Origin: Trichobilharzia regenti
Lineage: Eukaryota; Platyhelminthes; Trematoda; Strigeidida; Schistosomatidae
Direction: 5' to 3'
DNA length: 64,000 nt
Assembly: GCA_944472135.2 (NCBI GenBank)
Contig: OX235265.1
Span: 186,001 to 250,000, forward strand
Shown in pieces: positions 20,372-33,241 of the stretch (position 1 is its first letter; every line of letters begins with the position of its first letter). Below the pieces are notes generated by a model that worked only from the letters and a program-made list of their open reading frames with translations, was not told the DNA's origin and did no database searches. Made by a program: the position numbers and the translations under genes.

Positions 20372-23300
20372 GTAAGCACAATATTAAGATATAAACTTTA
20401 CTGTAGCACTATTTTTGAGATAAGACTAAGTCTAGGTAAATTTTTGATTTGTCTATTCGAATGAACGTGTACACCACTAGACTTGACTTTATTAAGATAT
20501 CCTAGAGTGTTTGAAGAAGTGTTTAATGATTTACTGAAATGATTTTCGCTCATTAAAATTGTGTCTGTGCACTTTTTGCCCATCATGTATGACGAGTTCT
20601 AGGGAATAAAACGGATGATACTGATGGCTCTATCTGTATTGTCCGTCTAATGACTTCTGTTAGTGTGATACACTCTATGCATTTTCTTCTTTTGATTATA
20701 ATTTTTAGTTTCTGATGGACCTGTAAGCATTCCTGAACCGTCCTCAAACAACAAGGAGCGAATGCGGAGAAATCATAAGTTTATCTAAACCCTGTCAGCA
20801 AGATATTTGATTTAAGTTTTAAACTTCATTGGCAATGTCAATCTGAATACTGCGCATGTAATACCTGGAAATGTTTTATTCATCAGACTTATGACGTATA
20901 TACAGATCTATAATACTGAGTAAGCCTTTGACACCACATCTGCACCAGGGTTATTAAACTTATCTGCACACTAATCATATTACATTCCACCAGCTATAAC
21001 TCAACTACACAAACTAGAGAGTTAAATTTAGGAAATTTTTGTGGCTTAATATAAGCTAACAGTATTGATGTTTGAAGAATACCTTCAATTCTATATCTTA
21101 CATTGATAGATGTTCTGAAATTCCCGTTAGATAAATAATGACTAGTTTAATTTCTGTTTTCTTGCTAATTTTACTCAAACAAAATATAATTCTGTAACGT
21201 CTTGGACATTAAATAATAATAATTTGTTACAAGATGTTGATGATCAGGAAAGGTAAGATTCAGGATCACAATGCACCAAAAATATTGCATTTTTCATTTT
21301 AATGGAGATGGTTAATAAATATCAATGTACGAAATATTTCACACTGACCTTGTTCATCTTAATTTTTAATCTTCTTTACTGTTGCACAACGTCTGCCTAA
21401 CATCTCCACCTTATATAAAACTGAAGAAGCCAATAAAGATGATGCCAATCGAAATTATGAAAGTGAGCTAAAAGCAGATGTTGCACAACTTGAAGGTGAG
21501 TATATTGTGAACAGTTGTCAAGTTTTCCGGTTTCCTGTGAAACCGGATAGGTGAAAGGATTGTAATTCACATATTATTACTGGAGTTATTTTATTACTCA
21601 GAATACAATTTCTCAGAAACAGCTGTAAAACATGAGCCACTTAAATAACGATAGGGAGGTATATGTACTGATTTCAGCGGATAAAATTCGAAAATTCTCA
21701 GAAAATAAATAAAGGGAAGCTGGTGGAAAGCTCTGTCTGACTTAGATTTATACGTATTAGGAATTGCAGACCGTAAGTATGGAGGTTACAAGTCAGTTGT
21801 CTGTGCACCTCAAAGGTAAATCGACCATTTTGGAATCTATTTTTAAATTTACAAAATAAATTTGGTCTGGGCTTGGTGTTAAATAACAGTTGTTCTCTCC
21901 TAAATTATCAATAAAGAGAATAGAAATAGTATTGAAGAGGGAGAAAACAAGGGAGATCCTGGACTGGAAATTACAACCTATCAAACATTACTAACTAATT
22001 TTCACTCTGCCTAGATACTATTTAAGGGAGCTGAACAGTGAAAGCAGCTAATGAAAATATAAACATAATCCATTGATAGAAATTTTCGCTTAGAATATAT
22101 TCTCCTATCGACAGCCGACATATCATAAATGTATGAAGTATCTAACTGTTGGTTTGAGTCACCTAGGGTGATATAGATTCCCTATCTAAGGTACTCAAAA
22201 TTCTAGCAGCCAAAGATTGGAGACTGTGGGTGATATGGATGAAAATCGTTCTCACCAGCGTAGATATACCAACTCTTTATGAACTCTAAAATCTGATAAA
22301 TCCTCGATATTATCCATGAAATTATTTCTTTTATATATCTGCTTGTTATAGTTCCATAGTATTTATTTTCTCTCTTCTATCTTTATGAATGGTTCAACGA
22401 ATTTTGTGCAAATTTCTGTAGTGAAAATTCAGTCAGTCAAATTATCTAATATACCGTTTGATGAAATTACGCGGTACATTAGCATTCCTGTTTTCGTTGC
22501 TGAACTTTGTTCAGGTATTCACTTAAAAAAAGTAAAATATAGCTTAGAAACAATGTTTTTCGATGAACCACATTTATTAATAGAGTATGTCATTTATCTG
22601 AGGAAACATTTTGACTAGTGAAAACTTTCAATTCCAATCCACGACCACCTATTTCTGGTGGAATTCGGCTACAACAATCGTTGTTTCTTCTCTACTCTAT
22701 TTATTTACGTCCCTATTGGAACACAGGGCTTCAGGCCAAAGCTGTGAAGCCTTGGTAACACTGGTTTTTATTTATTTTCATGGGGTGGGGTTTCTAACCT
22801 CATCCCGAACCTTCCCTGTTTACCGGTCTTACTGCAGGCTTGGCGAGGTTTAGGAGTCCGTGGGATCGGGAATCGAACCTTGGACAAAATGTTTGGATAG
22901 AGAGCAGTCTGGGGCTGAACCATCGATGCATACACTCATGTTCCTTCTGAGATTTACCCAGTGCCTCAGTCAGAGAAATTACCACTGGGAAATTTGGGCT
23001 CACAACATTGATAAACACATTAGAATTCCGAATTTATCATTATTATCATTTATTAACTCTAAAAGTTAGTAACACAACAAGAACAATCTGTTCAAGCACC
23101 TTTTAATCATTCTAAGAAATGATTAGTAATTTTATGAAGTGTCTGAAATATACATGACGTGACAAGAGAGCCCGGGGAGAATGGCTGAATCCGGTTACAT
23201 ATAGCCTCTTTAAAGTTGTTGTTGTGGACAGATCTTACCGCAGGCTGTAGGACACTGAAGGGTAAGTCGAGATGCAAAAGTTTTGGGGTCATTTTTTAAA

Positions 23301-26300
23301 ACTCAGTTTCTTTTCAGTGAGAGGTAGCGCAGATGTCTCACTAAAGTTAACACCTCCCTACTATTGTATGTGTATTCTGCTGCGGTACGACTTCGACATT
23401 GAACCCCAAAAGAATGTAAACGGCTTACACTACGATAACGTAACAGCTATCTTACTGATCTTCCTATCAAGCATTGTCTACAGGAGCATTTGTTCCAGCC
23501 GACACAGCTTATTGAGTAGTTGTTGGATGGAAGCTCAACCACCACGTCAAGGTCTACAACTATCTGTACTTTTCTTCAAAGTCCTGTGCTGAAAATTTTT
23601 ATTTCTGTTCACTTCTAATAATTTCATGAATAATACTGATTAATTGGTTTAAGCAGATGTTATTTGGTGAATTTATTGATTAGGCAGTGATCTATATAAG
23701 CTTATCATCAGCACGAATGATGTAACCTCGAAATTATCATACAAAAATAGTTTGTCTACATATCAGATCGCTAATTATCAATCATTTTGGAGTTATTTGG
23801 TTGTGAATAAATTTATTCCAACATGACATATCTTATTTTAGTCATTGATCAACATATAATTTTATTGGTTGGAGGATTTTATCATGAGCTGACATCAGTT
23901 AGAGAACCAGTGGAAAACCATCATCGAGTACTGCACACAGTGGTTAGGACTCTCGCCAACCATGCACATGGTCCGGAGTTCGAGCACACGCCGACGCACA
24001 CCTGATATCTACGGTCGGCCTGCGAAATTTGGGCTACCGATATCCACGCTGAAAATTCCATACTGTACCAAAAATACAGTGTGGAATCAAGCTGTAATTA
24101 AAAATAAATAAAAAAATAAAAAAATAACTGTTTCGTCCTAGTTTGGGACCCTTCATTAGTACGCACCCAGGACCTTCTGGTTACAAGGCGAGCTCGTATA
24201 CCATTAAGCGACTGGGACTCGATCCAATGGCCAGCCCATGAATACCAACTTCTGCCAATTCACTACATAGCGCCGCCTCAGCCAATGCCTTCGGCGAGTA
24301 TTTGTCCTCACACCCAACCCGCTGTACCCTACTAGTCACGGCTTCCCACTACAACCCCAAGTAAGTACCTGAATACGACCAGTCACTAGTGAGCATCAAG
24401 TCAATTAGTTTGTAGGGCATTTTTGTTTGATTGGTTGGACGATTTCATCATGAGCTGACATAAGTTAGAAAACTATTGTTAGAATATTTTTCATTGGATT
24501 CTTGCCTTAAACTGTTTCAGTCGTTACATTTTTGTCATGAACCAACATTATTTTGAGAGATCATTGAAAACCAGGGAACACTGGATAGCCGTTTCGTCTT
24601 ATTTCAGGACTCTTCAATAGGCTTAGTCCATGATCTCACAGCTAGGGATTGGACCTGAGATCATCAGGTTACGAGACCAAGCTCTTTCACCATTTATCCA
24701 ATTGGGTTAGAACTCAAAAGCCCCTGAACTCTTACTTTGATGTCAATCGAATGTTTGAAATTAATCGAAAAATTCCCCCAAATCCTGTAATCTGAATACT
24801 AGTCTGTTTCATTATTCATATATGCTGTCAAAACTGACCTGTGTGTCTGTGTTGACGCATAGACATACATCTTGTATGAATACCTGAGTACATTGTTTAT
24901 CATATTATTTTTTGTATAAACCAGATGAAGAAGGTAAACAAGATGTTAACGATTATCAAAATGTCGAGGAGACACCAGTGTCCAACGTTCCCATTAATGA
25001 AGGTAAGCCAGTAGAAATAGCAGTTGACGAAATGATAAGAACACATAATTTATCTGAAATGTGTACTACATTTGTGCCATATATTTTAGGCATTTATATG
25101 AAAGTTAACAGAGTATAAAAAAATTAAAACTAAACCAGTAAAGGTCCAAAAGTTTATTTAGATGGGAAAATGATGAACAAAGCGTAAGAAGAAACAACAA
25201 ATTGATATAAGTATAAAACTTGGACACTGTGGTAGAGTATAACTCCATCATGGATAAGACTTTATTTTTATTTTGATAAATCACAGTGTTCTACAGTAAT
25301 ATTAACTGATGACCACGTTTCGAACACAAACTATTGCTCATAATCATATCAAGGCACTACCCACACAACTTTTTTCTTTCATTTATATAATCGTGTGGAG
25401 TCGATTAAATATTGGAATAAAAATTAATATAGGATAATGTACTTTCAGAAATAATAATACGATTGCTATTGATCAACTACAATCAGTTGGGAAATAAGAC
25501 GAGGGATTTTATAGTCACAATAAGTAACTTGTTGGAATGTTGTGATGTGGTTGAGTAGAAATAGAATTTAATGATTATTTATTGTCCTCTTCTGATTTGA
25601 CCGGCGGTAATTATATCTTCGATATTTCTGGTATTTGCATTGAGTCATTTCTGTTGCATGTGTTGTGTTGGGTGTAGACTCGATGAACAAGGATTCAGTA
25701 ATCAACCTCTCTCTCCACCTATTTAGGTTACTTTTTAGAATTTTGACCCTCTCCCACCCTATTGTGTGGTTTTGTGTTAATGTGTGAAGTGTAATTGCTG
25801 AGCTATTTTCGAAATTACTCATCTTCTCGGGGTCAACCATTCTTACCTTAGCTAAATTCTTCTGTTCCAACAATCTGACTACCCCTGACCTACTAGTTTG
25901 ATCTATGTAGTTGACCTTACCCACAGTCATTGGAGGATATTTTGTAAATTATATTATTTTGTTTAATTAGATCCACCGGGTCATTTAGCCTACAGAGCTT
26001 TTCCTACAGGAGTGAGTTTGTAGGTTTAAATGCGACCCTGATTCCCGCTTTATTAGGAATCCTACGTAGGGTCTCAGATGTTCCCTCCCTACATGGTATA
26101 ACAGTGGATGACTTATATTCACTCTTATTTATGTTATCATTACTAGTTCCACAATTATTTTTTATTTTGTTTTTGTCCTTTACTGATCTTCCTAAGAAAA
26201 GTTTATAGGATAGTTATTTGATACCAACGCTTCTTCTCTCTGGTTTACTTCGTCATTTAGGTCTTTTCTTGTGCTACTGCTTGGTTTGTTAGACACTTAA

Positions 26301-29300
26301 CTAAGCCTGCCTTAATAGTCAACGGTTGAGACGAATTAAAGTCTAAATATCTGTTAGAATGCGTTGGATTTTTATAGACAATACTGTGTATTTTGCCTTC
26401 ATCTATTCATTTTATTTTAACAATCTAACATAGCTAATTCTCCTTGTTCATTTTCTGATTCAAATGTGAATTTTATTCCCTCAACTTGTGAATTTATATG
26501 TGTCAAGAAGCTAGAGAGAGATATGTTCTGTTTTGAACACTGTGAAGAAAGAACAAAAGTGAGAAGCAATATTGTGTTAAATATTTGCCATTTAAAAAAA
26601 ATTAGATAACTAAGCCAGAATCAGAGTATTTACAAATAATCTTTTAGTATGTTCAACAAATATTATTTGAATAAGGCATTAAGAAGACAAATTTCGCGAG
26701 ATGATGGCATCATTTCGTAGTTTCTTTACAACCGCTTTACAACTAACATGGTTAACAATAATAAAATAAAGTTCATAACAATTACTCAGTTAAATAAAAA
26801 CAAAGGTACATACGTACTAATGACCAATCATATTTGGATAGGTCATGTTGTTCTTGGTAGGCTAGGGCTGAAGTTTATTGATTTTTGTACACACAGTTTA
26901 GGCTGCATGTGATTAATCATCAAAAGTGCTTCCATCACCTTCAATAACCAACCTTGAATTAGAGTTATGTGATGAAATAATTGTGAAACAGTCATTAATA
27001 TTGACTTTGTGACCAGACATTAATAAGTGTTTTGCAATGGATGATGATGCTGGATTTCTATTAAGATTAATTGCGTTAGGATTTTTGATATGATTTACTA
27101 GCCATTTTGGAACATGTTCTTTCCGACGACATTGGAACATTCTGTTGGTTCTACTTATATAGGTGTGTGTCACCGCAGCTGCAGGTGAACTTGTAGATAC
27201 AGTTTCAAGCAGAGTCCAGAGAATTTCGTCCTTTAATCGCAGGAACAGGGATTGAAAATGTTCGGCAAGTGGGAACAGGAGATATGGCGGTGTAGAATGC
27301 GCTTTTGATGACTGACTGAAGTCTTTGAGCTAGCTGTCAACTGCATAATCTGGTCGCCCTTGAATGGTAGGTTAATAAAGATAGCTTTCTTTGGTACAGA
27401 AGCTGTCTTTTCAAGATGTGGTCTATCCTTACCGTGATAGTTGATGAAGCTCTCCGGATAACCATTAGCTAATAAAACTGAATGTACATGTCGAAGCTTA
27501 TCCATCAGTGTGTCACTCGTGCATATTTTTCGGGCCCTTGAGAACAAGCATTTCACTAGGGAAGGTTTATACTGGATAGGAACAAAACTGGTAAAATGAA
27601 GACATTGTCCACCCCATGTCTGTTTACGAAAAATAGAGTGCTGAATCATTATTATTTGGGCTCTTCAGAGCTGAGATTTCAATAAATTCAAGTGTAAGAC
27701 TTGAATCTATTTTATATATGGCTTTAAGGGCAGTGTAAAAGTCAAATTTACCACCCATCTGCATGATATACTTTGGATTGAATGACTTTGGGTATCTGGC
27801 TCTTTAGAGTTAATTGATTTAGGTAATTTCATTTGTTCTTATTACCGCTTAGAATTCGATGAAAATTGTATTCACATTTGTATCCATTTTATGAGGTCAA
27901 CAAAAGTGTACACAAGGAATGCATAGATTAATATGGTAATCATAGTTTACTGAAAATTAGTTGAAAAAATATGATAAGTTGTTGAAGAAGCTAAATGTAT
28001 CTTTTAGGTTAGAGTATGGATTGATATCGGTTACAGAAGTATTGAAAAACAGGAGGTACTCAACAGCTGTTTCATCTTAGTTTAGGATTCATCCGCAGTA
28101 CGCACCCACTGCAAGGGTTCGAATCCAGGACCTTCCGGTTAAAAAGCAAGCTCGTATACCACTCAACCAGTGGGACCCGACTCAATGGCCAGCCCATGAA
28201 TTATAACTTCTACCTAGCATCTGGTGTTCGCTAGTGACCGGTTGTAGGACGAAGTTGCCTGAAGTTGTAGTGAGAAGTCGTGACCAGTAGGATCCATCCA
28301 GTCAGTAATGAGGATGGGTTTCCCACCGATGACATTGGTTAGTGCTAGCGCTAAATCTCGAATTGATAAAAATTAGAATTCATGGGCCACTGGATCGACT
28401 CCCAATGGCTTAATGTAACTGGAAGGTCCTGGATTTGAAGCCCGGCAGTGAATGCGTACTGCCAATGAATCCCAAACTAGGATGAAACAGCTGTCCAGTA
28501 CTTCCTGGTTTCCAATGCTTGTCTAACTGATATCAATCCATGGTCTAGCCCGAAATAACTACAATCCCTACAAACTAATTCTTAAATGTATCTTGTATTT
28601 GTAGGCTGACGGAGTTTCTGATATGATTTTGATTTGTATTGACTGGATGTTGTATGCTAACAATAACAGACTTCTAACTGTAGATCTTAAAGAGTAAGAA
28701 GAATAAGAATATTTGATCGAAATCACAATTGTTCCCCCGAATTATTCTTCTTTTGAGTACATAATTTTATTTTGATACGAATTTAGACATCAACTCTGAA
28801 GTACAGAGTTCTGATTCATTTGGATTTTAAAATTAAATATCCCAATCTTACAAAATAAGAGAATGTTGTGACGGAGTGTTAGTGTTTTCGTTGATTGTTG
28901 TCTAACTTGACTATAATGAGTATCCAGTCACGACACTGTAGCCAACTGACCACTTGAGAATATTCCCCCACACTCTAATAGATGCAGGAGTCAGATTGTT
29001 ATGTACTGCTGAGTGGTTAATAGTCCTGACGCGGAAAGAGGAAAATCAGAAGACCGACTTGCTCACGATGATACTTGTATTTTTCAAACAAGGAAAAATA
29101 ATGACTGTCACACAAGTGTGAGAGTGGAAGGGTACGTTGTGTACGAAAGAAGTGAACAAGTGTGTATAAAAGCGTACAATGTAAAAGTATATATGAAAAT
29201 GACTAATGCACATGAACCAATAAGACCATCATTGGATTCTGATTGGTTGTAATGTCATGTGATAACAAGGTCATACGTTGTTTATTTAGTTAATGGACAG

Positions 29301-32300
29301 ACAAAAGCATATTGTCAGTTATAATGGGTCCATACACACATAGCAAAATATAACAGACTGTCAACACCAAAACACACATCATGTGACTACATATCACAGA
29401 TATAAGTAAGATAGCTGAGATAATAACTACTTCTTTCCCAATACAGAGTAAATATGTTGTTTACATATCCGCGTAAATTTACACCTTAAATTATCAATAT
29501 CTGGTTGATTGCATCAATCATGAATTTAAAGCTAACAGCGTCACACTGTCTATCTTAACACCTTCATTTTCTAGTAGATTTTCAATTGGAGGAGCACTAA
29601 AAGATATGTTTAGGTATCTGGTACTCTCTGTGTGATACCCCCACCCCCCAACGAAAAAGTGTAGGATCCTTGGTCGGTGTACGGTCAAATTTACCGGTAA
29701 AAGAATGGAAGTCACCACACTGTTCCTTGGTCAGATTCAAACATTTATAGGGAGTACTGAATACTGATGCATTTCCCCCAAAAGTTAAACAAAGAATTTT
29801 TGTCCTTTCATCAAAATCTGTGTCATGAGAAAGTATATCCAAAAAGATAGTTTGCCAAACCAGTTTACTCCCAACAAATCCAAATTGTGACGATTGGTAA
29901 CAGAGCAAAAAATTCTTTGAAATGAATTGAACATCAAAAGAAATTTCACTAACTAGGCCCAAAACATCTCCAGAAACATTTTTAGCGACATGGCAAGTAG
30001 TGGAAACGAGGAAAAATTTCTTCTTCTCCACTGGCGTAAAAATCTTTGAGCTTGAACTGGTTACACCTCCTGGCTGTGCACAAAGAGTGTCTTCATTAGA
30101 TTTTGATGGATTACTGGCATCCTGAATCTCAATCTGAGTTGCAACATTAATTTTCATGCATCCAATGGAAGACAACTTTGTGCAAATAATACACCAACTG
30201 ATAAATTGTTCTACACTTCTGTAACTGACTAAATAATAGAATAAGTAATCCTGGCCAGCAGCAACAGAAACAACAATAGACAACAATCAGCCAGCGTAAA
30301 TGGGAGGAACCTGGAAGAAACAACCTCCTTTACCTACCTACCTGGGAAGCATCGTTTCAACTACAGGCGGATGAAACTGACGAGGATATAAAAGTAGCGA
30401 GGATCGGAAAAGCAAGACAAGCTTTCATTACTCTAAAGTCTGTGTAGAGGTCAACAGCACTCAGCATCAAAAATAAGATCCGGATTTTCAACTCCAATGT
30501 AAAGTCAGTGCTACTATACGGATCAGAGACTTGGCTAGCGAGTCATAAAGAGCACATCAAACAAACTACAGACCTTCATTAACAGCTGTCTTCGTCCAAT
30601 ACTAAAGATCACATGGCCGGCCAGAAAAGATCAGCAACATGTATCTCTGGCAATGAGCGAACCAACCGAGCAGGAACCGATTGTGAAACAAATAGGCAGG
30701 AAGAAATGGAGATGGATCTCTTGATAAATCTCTTGATAAATCTATTAGGGCAATCCATTTTTTTTATTTACAGCTTGATTCCACACTGTATTTTTGGTAC
30801 ATGTATGGAATTTTCAGCATGGATATCGGTAGCCCAAATTTTGCAGGCCGACCATAGATATCAGGTGTGCGCCGGCGTGAGCTCGAACCCCGGACCATGT
30901 GCATAGTCGGCGAGAGTCCTAACCACTGTGCCACCAACGCACATATTCTGAGGAAACCAGCAAGTGACATCACTAGACAAGCCATTGCTCAAGTGGGACC
31001 TAAACTGGAAGTGGCGAGTTGGTCGTCGTTGTGAGGGTGATTTGGAGGAGGTCATGAGAAGAGAAGTTGAAAGCATGTGGGCAGACTTGGAGCGGGGTCA
31101 AAAAGTTGGCAGAAATCCGAAGGCAATGGAGACGCGCATCTGAAGCCCTATGTTCCTTTAGGAATTAAAGGAAATAATAATAATAATCTCATTATTTGGA
31201 GGACTAGACGACTGCAAAGATAATTCACCCGTAAGCACTTCTATCAGATTCACTTGGAAGTCTTCATACCACTTCTGTTATTGTTGTTGTTGTAACAGCA
31301 ACTGGACTTGTTCGAAAGTGAAGGGCATGAGTAAAACACTCCAAACTTAATTATACTCGAATATGGGTTCGTTGATCGCTAAAATATATATTGTAGCTGC
31401 ATTGAATGAAATAATGCTGTCATCAAATATGTTGTAATAAAGTGTTAGTGCTTTATTGGTTGTTGTCTAACGTGACTAGAAAGTATAATGGAGAAGAATT
31501 AAACGTGTGAATTTCAAATCGAAAGCTGAAAAGTGAATATACACATATTATGAAGTGAGTTATAAAATTCACATAATATTAAGAGGTTTTGCAGAGAGTA
31601 GCGGTAGACTCTGAAGTGTACATCCTGGCCTATTTGTTACTCATCAACTCAGTATATCTATCAACCCAGTGAGTGATCCTGTTCTCTTTGAGACTGGAAC
31701 CCAGCATCTATAAGAACTAGATTAAACTATTGTATTTCTGAAGAAGCAACGCTGGGTAGAGTAAAACTAGGTTGTGAAAATTAATATATGCGTAAAACTT
31801 GGCCACTGTGGTAGTAGGTAATTCCATATTAGTTTGTTTATTAGATGTATCACACAGTGAAGAAACAGTATTATTTACTGGATGACGTTTATTGTTCATA
31901 ATCATATCGATTGTAATCACACAACTTTGAAACTTGAGTTTTATAGCTTTCTTTGTCCTCTCCTATTTGTTGTAGGGGTAGTAGAATTTTCCAGATATCT
32001 GGGACAGGTGTTGAATCATTCCTACTGCAAGTGTTCTCAGTTGATTCGATAAACAAAGTTTCTGTTATCAATCTCTCCCAGTACCCTGTGACATCAGATT
32101 TTAAAACTGTCATCTTATCCCATCCATCCTATCTTATGGTTGTGTGTAACTGCAAGTAGTGTAGTGCTATAGCTGAACTATTCTCTAGATTTCTTATCTT
32201 ACTCGGGTCAACTAATCTAGATTTTGCTAGATTTTTATGTTCGGCTACTCTGACTGCCGCTGTTCTACTAGTTTGACCTATGTATTTGACCTGACAATCA

Positions 32301-33188
32301 TTGCAGTCAGGGAATTAGATAAACTAAATTGTTTTGTTTTAAAGGCTCCACAGGACTGATCCTTTAACCGACAAAGCTTGTTTCTAATTGATTTAATGAG
32401 TGGTTTGAATGCCAACCACTTTTATCCCATGCCTTGTTAAGAATTCTGCGTAAGGTGGTTCCCGAGGTTCCTTCCTTGTATGGAATTACTACTGTTGATT
32501 TAGATTCCTTATTGTTGGTGCTGTCTTGCGTACATCTGACTTGCAAGTCATCATTCATATTATTAGGCTGTAAAAATGATGTGGCTGTTAAATAAACTAA
32601 GACGAAGGCATGAATTCTTCAATTGATGATTGTATGAATCATGGGAAAAGAAGTATCATATTCACTAACTATAAACACAGCTAGCTACATGCACCGAAAT
32701 ATACCTCTAATGTTAAGTAATATAACGAAAAGAACACGTATTTCCTTCCATAGTTATATTTATCATGTCTTCATTTGTTAAAATGTTTTTTGAGTTTAAT
32801 GGCCTCTAACTATCGAATTGTCTTTATTATTATAATAATATAAACTAGATGAAGAAGTTGAAGTGAAGGGAGACATCGAAGAGGTACCAGACCCTGACGT
32901 CTCTGTTGTTGAAGGTAGGCAATTAAAAATACAAGTTATGATAACAATAATCAATAAGTAAATAAGTTTTATTGTTACCAAAATCATTTATCGATTTAGA
33001 AGATTTATGGCGCAGATGGATGACAGTAGTATTGTTGTATCATCTACACTGGAGGCTTTCTTTGACTTTATAGATAATTTAACTCTTGAGAAGTTGTCTA
33101 GAAAGATAATGAAAGATTCTTAATTAAAGTACTCAGCTCGGAGAACACAACAACATCAAAGTCATCCACCTGAGCTACAAATCTTCTC

Positions 33189-33241
<53 letters not shown>

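Noticed and set aside
28013..28560. Inverted repeat as a terminal-inverted-repeat DNA transposon
   Set aside because: Each half contains its own pol III head and hammerhead, so these are paired SINEs.
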